Origin: Congeria kusceri
Taxonomy: Eukaryota > Mollusca > Bivalvia > Myida > Dreissenidae
Length of the DNA: 64,000 nucleotides
NCBI GenBank assembly: GCA_027627225.1
Contig: CM051027.1
Location: 90,022,151-90,086,150, forward strand
Direction of reading: 5' to 3'
The stretch's first letter is position 1; each line of letters starts with the position of its first letter. This document shows, one piece after another, positions 44,664-57,615 of this stretch. The notes under the pieces are model-generated. The model had not been told where the DNA came from. It worked only from the letters and a program-made list of their open reading frames with translations, and ran no database searches. The position numbers were made by a program, and so were the translations under genes.

Positions 44664-45122
44664 CTTGGATTCAGTAAACACACAGCTGATTTGTTCCAAA
44701 TTGGACACCAACAAAGATTTTTCAGATTTTTTCGTTTTTTTTTTATTAATGCGGTGAATTAATCACCCAATATTGAAAAAATAAAGAAAAAATAGTTATA
44801 TATAGTGGCATTTAAACTTTGCATGCGTATTAATTGCGGGCTACATAATGCACATAATATGCCATGTAAAAATATACAGGGGTTAAAATTAAAAAGCGTA
44901 TTATCACTATTTAAATTAATAAAAGAAAACAGAAAACACATTGTTTTCCTAATTATTGTTAGTGATTAACGATGGTATGCTTGAAAATTCGAAATTACAA
45001 ATTGAGGCTGATTTATGAGGACGCTAAATATTAAGGGGACCAAAAAATGCCCACCTAATCCAGCGTTCTCCTTAATGCTGTAAAAATAATACAACTGGTC
45101 TCCATAAAGAACATGTTCCACA

Positions 45123-45150
45123 TATATATATATATATATATATATAATAA
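45123..45150 (+). repeat. (TA)n microsatellite
   Basis: Uninterrupted AT dinucleotides. Confidence 0.85.
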
Positions 45151-45479
45151 GCATTGGAGTGTTTTAAAATGATGATCCATGTAATGGAGAGTTCAAGGTG
45201 ATAGGAAACATACTGTTGCCTCCAAATATGTATGTAATTCTCGAATTGGCTAAAGAATAACAGACTTTAGTCTATTAATTCGTCAACTAAATTTGATTGT
45301 AAAATCGATAATACAGCACAGTTATTATGATTATCTGACATACAGTTTTCATTCAACATGGAATACTTATTGACACTTTTATTTATGCACACTAAATTTC
45401 AATATCAAAATATTGGGTATTATCTATTGACCCATTTCATTACTTAGCTGAGTTGGCACAATAATTTATCGCTGTGTAC

Positions 45480-46310
45480 ACAAACATCTTTATAATTGTC
45501 TTACTTCCATCAAGCAACTTACTTCTTTTCAATTGGGCTTGATCAAAGGTGATTCCACTACTAACCAACTGACGTTTAAATACAATGATTTCTTCCAAGC
45601 AATGAATAACGGTAAGGAAATTCGAGCAGTTTCAAAGGCCTTCAAAAGAGTATGGCACTGCGGGTTACTGTATAAACTAGCATCACTTCGAATAAACAGC
45701 ATCTTCCTACTAGTTTGAATCCAACCTTTTACAACGCAAACATCGTGGTCTTCACGGTAACTATTGTTCTGCATGGTCAACAATTTCAGCCGGAGACCCA
45801 CAGGGATCCATTGTCGGACCGTGTGCACTTGTACACAGAAATTACATTATTTACAATATTAATTCAGAAATAAGGTTATTTGGCGATTATGCAAGTATGT
45901 ATAACGTTGTTGAAACGCCAACGTCAGCTGCATAAAATCAAGACCTTATATTCATTTACATATGGTCCAAATTCTGGGTTGTCTCATTTAATCCTGCTTA
46001 GACTTAATTAATGAGATATTCGCGGAAAGGCAACAAGCCAGGACACCCACCCCTCTATTATCACAACGTCCAAATAATGACAGGCGACAGCAAAAAGTAC
46101 CTTGGCTTGGTTATGTCTAACAACGCCCGTTGATGCACTCTAGCTGTAAATAAAGCATCACAGCGAATTAGGATGTATAGATCTCTGAAACACACCCTTT
46201 TAAGCTTCAATCTTGAACAAATGTATTTTCATTTTATCCTAACCTTTCTCGAAAACGGCGATATAGTTGCAGGCCTAGAAGCTGTACAAGAAAAGGTTCA
46301 ACATGTAAAT
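45480..46310 (+). pseudogene. LINE reverse transcriptase remnant
   Basis: On the plus strand GDSTTNQLTFKYNDFFQAMN near 45550 matches the GDSTTNQLTYVYDTFCKALD block of the LINE at 40.4-43.4 kb. SKAFKRVWHCGLLYKL, GDPQGSIVGP and IRLFGDYASMYNVVE (the FADD box changed to FGDY) follow in different frames. The end is MYRSLKHTLLSFNLEQMYFHFI near 46190. Many frameshifts and a lost catalytic Asp show an old dead copy. Confidence 0.7.
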
Positions 46311-46459
46311 ACTACGGTAGGGGTAACGTTCAACAAAAATAAGGTAATTATGTTTGTTATTGACAGGCACTATACTGTACAACATATTTTAATTATAATT
46401 TCGAGTTGGCAATTCCTATTCCGACCCTGTGATCCTGCGTTTTGTTCACAGCCACAGTT

Positions 46460-46555
46460 AATATGCTGCAAAAAGGCACCAACGAGTGTCAAAAGAAAGA
46501 CAGATTCCGATTTTGTGCGTTTTTCACATTGAACATTATCCCATTAAATAGTGGT
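46460..46555 (+). repeat. Dispersed repeat, copy 1 (second copy at 49833-49926)
   Basis: ATATGCTGCAAAAAGGCACC through TTATCCCATTAAATAG is repeated with about 80-90 percent identity at 49833-49926. The second copy ends six bases before the DIRS-like element. Confidence 0.75.
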
Positions 46556-46602
46556 ATCAAAAGCATCAACAACTGAAACGAAACCAATACACTAAATTAG
46601 AA

Positions 46603-46940
46603 TAGAATAACAACCAATCGTATAACTTTGAGATATATACTATTTTAGATCGTGTTGATCTGATCGCTATTTAAAGATCGAAACTACTTTTTTTTTAAAT
46701 AATGTGGTGCATAATAGTTTTAACTTCTATATATTTTGTATTAATATTCATATGAACTGTTACCTGCTACCAAATAAGACCGTGAATAGCGGTTTACGCC
46801 GAATAAACCCTTATTTAATCATATCACTACAAGTAAATCGATAGAATAACAACCAATCTTATAATTTTGAGCTGTATACTATCGATATTTTAGATCAATT
46901 TGATCTGATTGCTATTTATAGATCGAAACTACTTTTTGGA
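46603..46940 (+). repeat. Direct duplication of a ~95-bp block
   Basis: AGAATAACAACCAATCGTAT to CGAAACTACTTTTT at 46603-46700 recurs at 46840-46938 with small changes, including the words TTTTAGATC and TGATCTGAT. Confidence 0.7.
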
Positions 46941-46944
46941 CCAC

Positions 46945-48200
46945 AGTCTCTTAGTTCATATGAAATTCGTTATTTTCAACGTACATTGCCAAAAATGATT
47001 ATTGCCTTGGTATAATCATAAAAAAAACAAAAAACTGTTGTTACAAAGGTTGTTTGGTCAATAAAACTCAATAACATCAGGGACTATTTTCTTCTCGTCG
47101 AAGTGCAGGCGGAATGATAAGTCCGGTTTCCAAAATAATGTAATGTCTTTAAGTAGCAACGATGTCAAATATGGAGAAAAAAAAACAACTTATCAGCAAA
47201 AATCGTTTTTATGCAGAATTGTGCACTTATTTAAAAAACCGACACACACAAAACGGTCAAATATAATAAATTGAGTATCATGAGAGTGTTGAATTAAGAT
47301 CAAGTTTATAATGCTCGGCTCGAAAAATGGTATCTCTCTGCAAGCCATGCGATACCATGTTTCTCAGCCTCGCATAATAAACTTAATCCTTAAACAACAC
47401 TGACATACTATTCTCTACATACCTAACCGAAATAATCACCTCAAACAAATAGGTAGAACTTATTGCACAAAAACAAATAACAACGAAACAATTTATGAAT
47501 AATGTTGTTGGATTGCAACATTGTCGTATAAAACACTCACAAACTAAATTATCCGGATAAGAAACATAAACAGAAAATGTCAGTCTAAATGTATTTTCCG
47601 GCGTTCGAACGACGCAAACTAGTAGGAAAATAATTTTCCATGTTTGGTTTGATCGAAGTTGTTTTGTAGTCATGTTACTGATGATCATTATTGTCGATAC
47701 AAGGGTATAATTGACCATTCATCGTTGGGCAACGAACTGTGGTACTACACGGATAGTTTGCTCTTACATGTAGCTGTCAAACTTTCACGAATACCGTAGC
47801 TGAATATATTATTTATATCCTTGGCCAACATTCGTGATTTCCGGATAGCGTACTTCCGGTTTTGGGTAGAAAATAGTACCAATAATTTATGATGTATAAA
47901 GCAGGGTTTTCAAAACAGCAATAATTTCTACCTGTACAACATTGGAGGGCGATATAGCTTCTTGATATAATGCTAGCCCTTCTAAACATAGACTACCACT
48001 ATCCGGTGCGTGGTATTGAAGATGCGATGTTTGTTCCGCGGCACGTAATAATTCTAGATACGTGTCCAATAATTGACTAAAACGATACATTATATAATAT
48101 TTTACAATAATTGAATTTATTTCATTGATATGTTTCTTTTAAACACATTACATGAAATATATTTGATAAACTCGTGCTAACTAAGTTACGTATTTACTTC
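46945..48200. other. No supported gene
   Basis: AT-rich. Open minus-strand readings up to 110 codons near 47.4-47.7 kb have no recognisable motif. Confidence 0.4.
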
Positions 48201-48221
48201 TGACACCATAAAAAGGAAACG

Positions 48222-48302
48222 TTATGGGCACCTGCAGGTGATCGAACCCGGGTCCTCGCCGTGAGAAGCAGACACTCTTACCGTGACACGGAAGCTCCTT
48301 GC
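48222..48302 (-). repeat. tRNA-derived SINE head or tRNA(Glu)-like pseudogene
   Basis: On the minus strand GGAGCTTCCGTGTCACGGTA is followed by a CTTCTCAC anticodon-loop-like stretch, GGCGAGGACCCGGGTTCGAT with a perfect B box, and GCAGGTGCCC. The loop fits a CUC anticodon. The acceptor arms do not pair fully, so I regard it as a SINE head and not a working tRNA. Confidence 0.6.
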
Positions 48303-48623
48303 ACTAGACGTTTAGTTGCCTTACTTGTGGTTGTGAACATATGTTGTGTAAACAATGGAACTCCGAAAGTACATTCATTTGATTATATGGACCACGTGGT
48401 AATTTTACCACAACAACCTAACGTTTATAAATAGTTGAAAAGCGTCACGAGGCGCTTTAGAATTTTTGTTAAAACAATGCGTTGAAATGATGAAACCAAT
48501 GTGTTTTGAACCTTTATTAATGCGTCAATACTGTTATTTCAGTCAGTTTTATTTTATAATATATTATTTTACTAGATTTAAAACATTTGTTTTTCCATTT
48601 CCCTATCTGTGACATAGCAGATT

Positions 48624-49295
48624 TAAGCCTCAGATACACTGTCACGATTTTGGCTACGACTGCCCATGATTTACAAAATCTTGGTAAAGCGTGGTGAAGC
48701 CTGAACACATACGTGGCGGTATCAGAGTGAATCTTGAAGAATCTTAGGTGATCCTTATCGATTGGGAAGCGCTACGACAGTTTTGAACATGTTCAAAACC
48801 TTTGTGTCGTATCGTAGCACCGCCACGATGTATTCAAAACGTAGAACAGTCCTCGTGCAGTTGTATCTCAATCTGGCTTATTCTCACAGCCATCGTATAG
48901 TCATTGGCCGTTCGTTTTTAATCGTGACTGTTTTTATATCAAACATATGAACGACTGTACTACATTATGAAACGTTTTGCATTTATGATACTGATTTCTA
49001 TGTTTCCTCTATGATTCAGTTGCCATTTTAGTAGGATCTTTTGCGGCAATAATCTAAATGACTACTCATGAATATGCACGATGGACAACGACAACGCGAC
49101 AATTGGGTCGCGTTGCTTGCACGGTTTGTGGCGATGATACAACGCATTTGCTACGTATGCCTATCTTTGTTCCACGATTATACAGGAAACATCGTACGTA
49201 GGGAGATGCAATCGGGACACTGTGCATCACGACTCAATACTATTGGCATGTCCACGATCAATCGTGGGTAATCGTGACAGTGTGACCGTGGCTTT
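48624..49295. mobile_element. MITE with AAGCC...ACACTGTCACGATT inverted ends
   Basis: The left end AAGCCTCAGATACACTGTCACGATT is mirrored at the right end (AATCGTGACAGTGTGACCGTGGCTT). The interior is filled with CACGAT and ATCGTG words. The right end is like GTGTGACTGGGGCTTA at 60056, so a related family occurs there. Confidence 0.6.
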
Positions 49296-49469
49296 ATGCT
49301 AGGTTCCAATTATTGTGCGGTCCGTCACGAACACCACAATTGGCCACTCGTAGCTGATCGTTGTCTTTCTCTGAGATTTCAGACTGACTGACTATTGACT
49401 TTATTGTTTCTTGAGATCGCAACACATCTTTATAAAGCATGAGGTTTTTCTTGTCTAAAATCGATCCTG

Positions 49470-49745
49470 ATTACCACAATTTTGGATACACGATGAGATA
49501 CGATTTGTAGCGCTTAGTTGCGATGCAATAAGATCTGATACGATGATCTCGATAGACAAATGATCGCAGTTGATCGTGTTGATCGTAGAGAATTTTTGAA
49601 CCGTTAAAAACTTTTATACGATTAACACGATTACCACGACTGAACTCAAGAACGAAAAGATCTGATACGATCTGATAGGATCACCACGATTAGTACACGA
49701 GTAAGACCACGATTTTAATCGTTACGCGAATTGTGAACGTGGGAA
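49470..49745. repeat. ATCGTG/CACGAT-rich block related to the preceding MITE
   Basis: GATCTGATACGAT, ATTACCACGA and GATCGT words recur through 270 bases in both orientations, as inside 48624-49295. Ends are not clear. Confidence 0.45.
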
Positions 49746-49931
49746 CCTTGGATTACTCGCTTCCTTATACTGATCGAGATGTAGAATACACGAATGCATT
49801 GTTGGTGAAAGTGATTTACTAAACGTTTAGAAAATATGCTGCAAAAGGGCAGCAAAGAGTGTCAAAAAATGCTGATTCCGATTATGTGCGCGATTCACAT
49901 CGAATATTATCCCATTAAATAGAGGTGCAAT

Positions 49932-52290
49932 AGTAGTCACCAGACAAATGTCGTAACCTTGTCCTTGCTACGTCACAGATATGATGACGTAGCTCAGCGT
50001 TCTTTGCTGTTCACACAAAGCGAGAACACTTATTTGTTCGTGTCCAGATAAACTAATGTTTAATGGAAGAAAACTTTGACAAATTTGTGAGTGATGTTAC
50101 ACGTAGGTTAGAAAAATTAGAGAACAAAGTAAACTGCAGGTCTTGTGATCCAGTGCCGCGAATATTGCCGCAAACGAAGCATTTTCCAGATTGCCACGTG
50201 GTTGATTCGGCCACCGGTCCAGCACAGCCTTGTGCTTCCGGTCGGGTTCATGATGTCCAGGGAGATTTTTAGGCTCTGAGAGACTCTCTATTGCGTATTA
50301 AATTGCCACTAGAGCTTCTATTGAATGGACTGTTTTAATGTTTGGTTTATGTTGTTCACCATACTATTTTAACAAGCTTATCAGACCTGTTATTACTTAC
50401 TTGCGTTCATTGGGTCTACGTGTTAAACTGTTTGTTGATGATTTCTTGTTAGCTGCTCAGGTTTCACTCATTGCTGACCATACCGATTTACTATTAGATA
50501 CTCTCAGAGATTTGGGGTTTGCCATTAGTCTAAAAAAAAATCGGTTTTGACACCGACACAAATAATAAATTACATTGGTTATAATATTTCAACGGTGAAT
50601 CTAAAGGTCTTGATAAAAGCGCAAGCAAGGCGTGTATCTTCCTTAAAGAATTCAATACGACAAGTTATTAAGCGCGAAAGTGTACCGGTACGTAGCCTTG
50701 TTACCGTTTTGGGTCAGTGCATATCCGTTACTTGGGTTGTTTCCCCTGGTAAGTTATTCCGTAAAAAGTCGTATCACTTACTGGGTTCTAGGAAGTCTTG
50801 GGCAGACGATTTGCAATCGACGCCTGATGTAATTCCCTCGCTGCCGTGGGTCACGTCTATAGAGCTAAGAATCTATGTAATTTGGCAGATGATCCATTTA
50901 TTAGGCTGTTTGTAACAGGATTGATCAAATCTGGTACCTGTGTCCCAATAGAAAGGCCTACGGTCATGCCAGGGAAATATTTCCACGCGCTGTTTAAATC
51001 ATGGCCCGATAATTGTGACCTGGACGAAAGACGTTTAAGGTTAAAAGTAATCACCCTTTTAGCACTTTCGTTAATGTTAAGGCCTTCTGACATGCACCTA
51101 ATAGTGTTGTGTGTGCATACTTCTCAGCAGGGTGACGTTTTAAGAAACTTCACTACAGATCAGGTGCAGTTTTGTATGGTTATGCAAACGTTTCTTTGGG
51201 ATTAAAAACGATACGTCTAAATCAGGTTTTGAGGTCGTGTTGCCTTGCGGATATGATGACGCATTAGATCCAGTAAGTTGTCTAAAGTGTTACATCGAGC
51301 GCACTGACCGGTGTCGCGCATTAGGAGCTCCTGTTTTCATTGGAGTAAAACAGCCTAGAGAAGCACTTAAAGCTTCATCTATTGCGAACATATTAGAGGA
51401 GTCTATTTCTTTGGCGGGCCTAGACGGTCAGGGGTACAGACGCTAAAACCGCTATTGCTCACAGTATTTACCCAGAAATAGTTCTCAAAAACGGAAGATG
51501 GAAGAGTTCTGATGTGTTTTTACGCATGATGTTCATTCTCAAACGCCAATGATTTTACTGACAATGTGTTAGACTGTGAATAGGATAAATGCCAGAATGT
51601 ATTTTCAATGTAACGTTAAACATGTCAGCGTTTTATAATCAGTATTATTCGCATGCATACGAGTTTCTTGCAGGTGTATTTTATGCTCTGATCTAGTTTT
51701 GTAATGTTTAGATATACTGTATGATATCTGTATTGCGTAAATATTGTGTTTGTTATCGCGTGGGTGTTTTCATTTTTAACTATTTTATGTGCAGTTACAC
51801 TAATTTTGTAAATACTCATTTTTCCCAGAAATAATTATGTAGTTTATCTTGTATACACCATGTTTTGGCGAGTTTCCGAGTTCACGAAATTCCATGCTCA
51901 TACTTTTACTACTTAAATGATACGACAAGCTGTGACATAAATACAAGAATCGCGTTATATATTTCTTTTAAAACCGTTGACTCATTATTTTGGCATAATT
52001 ATGATTATCATTTATTGTTATATAAATTCAAGACGTATATTTCCCAAAATAGTAATCACCAGACAAATGTCGTAACCTTGACCTTGCTACTTCATGACAT
52101 GCTCAGCGTTGTTTGCTTTTCAATTTGTTTGTTGATATTGAGAAAATATGTGTGGTATATGGTTGTATACTGCATTGTTTGTGAACACAGGAACATGGCA
52201 TAATTATGTTTACGATTTATTGTGAAATAAATTCAAGTTAATCGATTATTTGTCTTGGTGACGTATATTTCCCAAAATGCCACTTATACC
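49932..52290 (+). mobile_element. DIRS-like (tyrosine recombinase) retroelement, decayed
   Basis: A DIRS-type RT and a tyrosine recombinase lie between copies of a terminal repeat: AGTAGTCACCAGACAAATGT... at 49932-50013 and AGTAATCACCAGACAAATGT... at 52051-52118. A second block (ATAATTATGATTATC to TATTTCCCAAAAT) occurs at 51999-52050 and again at 52201-52276. This fits split direct repeats. Such elements integrate by site-specific recombination without target duplication. Confidence 0.65.
50338..51585 (+). pseudogene. DIRS-like RT and tyrosine recombinase remnant
   Basis: From 50338 the RT reads FGLCCSPYYFNKLIRPVITY and VKLFVDDFLLAA (the YLDD-like box as VDD), then in a new frame INYIGYNIST and SVPVRSLVTVLGQ. 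The recombinase begins near 50880 with ADDPFIRLFVTGLI, passes through RLKVITLLALSLMLRPSD (with the first catalytic Arg region), and in a further frame ends LAGLDGQGYRR before a stop near 51444. Downstream, out of frame, RWKSSDVF-like and HVHSQTP-like traces follow. A gag-like start (MEENFDKFVSDVTRRLEKLE, 50063) is joined to RT after a large internal loss, and most of RNase H is gone. Confidence 0.7.
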
Positions 52291-52381
52291 ATATTTCAGA
52301 GAGTTTTCATTGTTTTATGCTATTCAGATTGTGATATCAGATAGGTTAATGGTGGGCGGAGCCTAATATGCAAGCTTACCG

Positions 52382-52445
52382 TGCAATAAGTAGCGTGCAG
52401 TATATTAAAATTGAGTTGTAATTTATACGCACGCTACTTATTGCA
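52382..52445. repeat. Perfect 17-bp inverted repeat with 30-base loop
   Basis: TGCAATAAGTAGCGTGC (52382-52398) is matched exactly by GCACGCTACTTATTGCA (52429-52445). No coding sequence adjoins it. It could be a minimal foldback element or a transcribed hairpin. Confidence 0.85.
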
Positions 52446-53435
52446 TTGAACGATTGCACTAAGTGGACACATTGCGACATCGTTAAATTTGAAAATGACA
52501 CGCATTCCAAGCATGTCAGTCATCACGTGACGTCTAGAAACTGCCCATTGGGATCGGCATCGTAGAAAGTTGCGATGTGATTGGTAGATATGGTATAAAA
52601 CACTTGTAGCATCCTTTGACCTCAATATATTAATTATTTAATTTCGCTATTCGGGCTTCGTTATATAACTAACATATTTCAGTCAAAGTGTGCTACAACT
52701 ATTGCTTAAAGAGTCCCGATGATTCACTTAAGCAAGTCGTTTCCGTTTGCGATAGCCTTCCTTAGTCCCAATTTTCGGTCTCCCACTTCATGGTTTGTTT
52801 TCAACAGAACCACATTTTAAAAACGTTTTAACGATATTTGATGTACTACATTGTAATTGTATAGTCTGATATCATTTATTTTAATTCCATTATCATACAC
52901 ATGTACAACGTTTTTTTCAACATCCAAAGCTATGTACTTGCATTTTCTACCTTTATTGAGAACAATTTGTATCAGAAGTAAAAATCGCAAACTAATGATG
53001 TCACAACATTGATGATATCATTTATTTTCAAATAATATAAACATGTCCTTGGCTTGTGAGATAAATCATATTCAATTAATGGGGAATACAAATCCTACAC
53101 GTGTTTATTTTAATCCAAAATGGCCTCCCTTTCACCAATACGTATTGAATATGACTACATGTGGAGGTACTTTATTCCTTTCATTTGCCTTTGTACTAGT
53201 ATTTGAATTCTTACTTATTATTCGCGTTTGTAGCGATGCTGATTTTGGTGGGGTTTTATTGACTGAATTGCATCTGAAGTACTATTTATAACACGTTAAT
53301 GGCCAATTGTTTGGATCTTCACTTACGTTACGTTACATTAAATGGTATTGCTTAATATCTCTGTCTTTGGCGGTATTTGTATGCACCCGACCTTTATTGA
53401 TGCTGGAGGCAAATAGTGATTGTCCTGTCTGTCCG

Positions 53436-53452
53436 TCCGTCCGTCCGTCCGT
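53436..53452 (+). repeat. (GTCC)n microsatellite
   Basis: Four GTCC units within a repeat-like block. Confidence 0.7.
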
Positions 53453-54275
53453 ACAAGGTAAGCTAGAGTGTACCGTTTCTTTTAGCACCAGCACCGCTGA
53501 ATATAAAACTGTGAAACTCACACAGTTGTTGCTTATGACCTCTTCTAATCCACCCATATCATCCAACATCACTTTGACTTTGACCTAATTTTGACTTAGA
53601 ATAATTGAAAAGGGCTGTAAAACACTGACCGGGGGCATGTGTGTTTATCGGAACCAGCGTCCGGTTATATATTATGTGGTTTCGTTATTTTGCAGAATAT
53701 CAATTTATGTTCTCTGCGTTTGGCGGATTGCCAGCTTATGTTGTCTGTCACTAGCGGGGTGCCAGCTTATATGCTTTGAAATCGTGGGAGGCGGACGTTG
53801 TCACTGAGGCTACCTAACTTGCTTTAAAATAATGTTGATCATGTTCGTTTATAAATGTGAATGCAATCATACTTATTAAGATTGGTGTAGAGATGTGATA
53901 GTATCAAATTGGTATCGGCAAAGATGGCACTATGTAAGATGCAAGATGAGAGCATTTATCAAATACATGTACATGCATCATAATTTTAGTATTAATTTGT
54001 TATTAATTGTCATTGGATCATCTATGACTTTTTGGTATGAGCATTCACAAAAATCAAATCATAAATGCTAATCTAGCTATTGTCCAGGATGCTTTTCTAT
54101 TCTTGGCGGAATGCCTAGATGATTTTCGTGTTCTGCAATTTGCGGAATGGCAATGTATGTTCGCTGTGATGTGGTGGAATTTCAACGTATGTGCTCTGCA
54201 TTCTGGCGGAATTTCGCAGCTTGTCTTTCGATTATAACACTTCTCCTCGAAACTAACCAGTAATCCGAATACATC

Positions 54276-54277
54276 GT

Positions 54278-54337
<60 letters not shown>

Positions 54338-54358
54338 GCGTGTGTGTGTGTGTGTGTG
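54276..54358 (+). repeat. (GT)n microsatellite, about 80 bp
   Basis: Nearly pure TG dinucleotides with one TATG and two CGTG interruptions. Confidence 0.9.
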
Positions 54359-56291
54359 ACGCTTTGTTTACATAAATTTTAACAGTATGTACTTAGAAGC
54401 GATAAATTGAACAAAACCAAACTTAACAATACATTGTGTGGCCTTCATGGTATGTTATTTGACCTATGCACCGACCGGTAACCATGGACGAAACTTGTCT
54501 GATTACTCCCGATGTTCAACATATCTTTTTGTAAATTGTGTTGACACTTTTAATGAATTTATTATTGTTTCCAAAGTAAATTTTGATTGTGAGGGTGTTT
54601 ATTGGGTCTGATATAATGTATTGCAAACGAAAACGCTGAACCTCAAGAGGGAAATGTGTCAGCACTTTTGTAGGGACTGTTATCGTGTAAGCGCGTGCTG
54701 CTCATAGGCTCTTGCCATGTTAGAAGTGATCTGATATTGTACAAAAAAGCACAAACTACATTTTTCTATAAGGTTTTATTTGTACCGACAATGCAACACA
54801 AATGACCTTGGTGTCATCATTCAAGACCAGATAACACCATTTCTGGAGGAAGAATAAGGTAGGAAATGATGAAGAAACACAACATACAGTCATGTATTAT
54901 AAAGTGCTTTTAATAAAACTCAGTTTGCCAACACCATTCTGGAAACTGTACCAAATATTGGCTTGCAGGTGGGCATTTAAAATTATTAATGCAAAGGCAG
55001 TTTATACTAGATTTTTTGTGTGTAAAAACATTATTTTAAAAAAAGTCTGTAAAATACACATTATCGGTAAATTGCTGATATATTAAAGTTTGTTTGCAAA
55101 CTCTTTTATCATTGAGCGAATGTTAAACAGGTAATATTCGTCAATATATCCTAAACTGATAAACGATACATAGAGAATACACGGTTAATGTCAGGATGGT
55201 TTAAGTTTATCCGGTGAGGCTTTGAAAATATAAAGAGGGCAAGCTTTAGCTTTACCTACCGTGTATTCTGTTTATCCTGATTTCTATTCAACTGACGCTA
55301 AAGTGTTTGGACTAGAAGCAGGATACATGTCGTTATTTATATTTAGTTGTAAGAATAATATCCGATCTTTAAACACTCTGAACAAAGAATAATTAAATAA
55401 AAATATATCATTTTGAATATTTGCAATACGTGGTTATAACATAACACGAATAAGTAATATTTTCATATTACGATATAAGCACATACACATTGCGTAACAT
55501 TTTATTACTTGAAATAACTATTGCAAGCTAGTGTTATTGAATTCAAACTTACCTCGTTATAAAATTTCTATTGGAAAGGAAATATTCTGGAGCTTTAAAA
55601 TATGTATGAACACCGGTACTGATATATAGTTTATCAAGCAGGACGCACTTTTTTATAGTTATATAACTGTTATACAACACATCTTTTATTTTGCCTTTGA
55701 CCATGCTAATATTCATAATTCATGTATATGTGGCATGTTCTAAGACGTTTGGTCCTAATTCGGAAAACCTCTTTTCGAGAAAACGTCGTTTAAAATGACC
55801 TCATAAAATTCGCCCCGAATTTAGTTTTAATTGCCTCTTGCTTTTAAGATTTTAGCGTTTTTCTTATAAAGGAAATAACATTATTAGCTAATGTGCGGTG
55901 TAATGAATATTTCTACAAAATTTGTTGACATTGACCGTTTTTGTTGCGTTATGGACTGATTATTTCCCTTATTACGAAAGAACGCCATTGCCCTAAATAA
56001 CTAGATCAAAATATAGCCACACTCAAGTTTGACACGTTTCGATATCGATATTGGCTCGATGCGTATCATTGCACTTCGGATTTAACTTGTCTTCAATCAA
56101 GGTCTTTTAATCACCACTGCTGTTTTATGTTAGCATAACCGAATTATTATCAAATTATTGACACAAACTGACAAATGAGTAAACCGAAATCGAAAATGAA
56201 AAATGGCGGCCGTAACCTTCCTGTGAAATTCGTTTGTTTACATTTTAATTAAAAAAATGTAGAATTTCGACTAAAACGGTAAAGTTTTGAT

Positions 56292-57615
56292 ATGACTGAC
56301 AGTCAGTTATCATCTGCTAGTTGTAGCACTGTCCTGCCTGAACTTATCTCTCATCAAGACCCTGATTTTCATGAAGAATTGGAAATAGTCTGTGAACTGT
56401 ACCGTTTTTCATAATTTTGGAATTTGACAATATGTGAAATGAAAGTGTATTTGAAAATGTATACATCTACTATGAGTATGAATATGATAATAATGACTTC
56501 TTATAAATGTGATTCATTTTCTGAAACTGAAACAAACAAAACATATATATATTCATTTAGTATAATTAGTCACTTTATTTTTTCAAATTTACATCACATA
56601 AAGATACATGTATGTGTGTTTTGGGTCTGAATAAATGTTTTGTATAATTGAAGGTGCGTTGGAGACACACCAATGTAAATGCATAGGAGGATATAACGAA
56701 CACCATCAGGGAATCATCCCACAGCTGGTATAGGGTCAAGAACAACCAGTCATATTCTACAATTGGTCATGAAGACTTCTTGAAGCGCCTATTCCAGTCT
56801 GTCCCAAATCTGCACTATACAATAACTTCAGGTTTAAATACATTATTATTTTTGCCACATACTTAAAAATACTTATCACAATGTAGTATGCATTAAATTA
56901 TATAAGAGGAAATATATAGAACTAGGCAGATCACTGGCAATTATGTGTAAATGCAAATATTTACCATTAAAAATATCTAGGCCTGTATCCACTTAGCTTC
57001 TTAGTGAAAATGTCTTACAATCATTAAGTCCATAACTTAAGTGTAACATTCGTCTTACATGGTTTTACTCTGATATTGAATCAACATGTGTTTCTTATTT
57101 TACCATATTTCAAGTATAAAATATTGTTTTCACAAGGAAAATTGATTTTGATTATTTCCCTTAAATATGACTTAAGTTAAGATTGTCTTTAGGACTTTGT
57201 GGATACGGCCCCAGGTACATTACTCCTAGATCGTGAAGAATACTAATATTGATGAGTACACAATAGTGATGTTCTAGTTTCCATCATTAAAAACTGTGTT
57301 ACACAATTGATTATGTATGATTGTATGTATCTGTCTAAACTCAAAATAACATAGCCGGGCGGGGTCTTTGTCCGAAAGTATGCATCTGATGTTGTGGAGC
57401 CTGTGACCATCTTGAAGAAGGACTTTGCAATGTACGACAGTATGCCGGACCAAATGGAGTCACTTGGCCTATCTGCTAAATGCCAGTGGTATCTACATGA
57501 AGAACTTGGACCACTGGCCAGTTCATGCCCACTGCCAGATGTACCAAAGCCAAAAAATATTACTAATAACAGTCATCGGCATAACAGTATAAAGATGCAT
57601 AAACAGCAGTACTGA
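56292..57615 (+). other. Unrecognised split reading frame (possible gene or mobile-element gene)
   Basis: Three protein-like stretches lie in order on the plus strand. An ATG at 56292 opens MTDSQLSSASCSTVLPELIS and onward for 40 codons. A block at 56687-56831 reads SSHSWYRVKNNQSYSTIGHE to YTITS and ends at a GTTTAA donor. A block at 57355-57615 reads GGVFVRKYASDVVEPVTILK, MYDSMPDQMESLGLSAKCQW and on to a TGA. A GGCGGCC-rich start-like region precedes it. The phases of the second and third blocks do not agree (1 versus 0), so one junction is misread or broken. A MITE sits in the second intron and X-box-like palindromes follow the stop. I do not recognise the protein. Confidence 0.4.
56993..57215. 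mobile_element. MITE with CCGTATCCACAAAG ends
   Basis: CCTGTATCCACTTAGCTTCT is mirrored at the right end (AGGACTTTGTGGATACGGCC). Same family as 30678-30945. Confidence 0.65.

Larger units (their letters stand above)
52450..56280. other. Long stretch without a supported gene
   Basis: Contains the GTCC and GT microsatellites listed separately. Degenerate repeats with the words GGCGGAATTTC, GGCGGATTGCC and GCCAGCTTATG occur at 53700-53780 and 54095-54225. I found no exon pair with consistent phase. Confidence 0.45.

Noticed and set aside
47383..47718. Minus-strand open frame of about 110 codons
   Set aside because: Hydrophobic, AT-driven composition without known motif or convincing start; likely chance.
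48222..48302. Functional tRNA-Glu gene
   Set aside because: The B box is perfect but the 5' and 3' arms do not pair properly; a SINE head explains it better.
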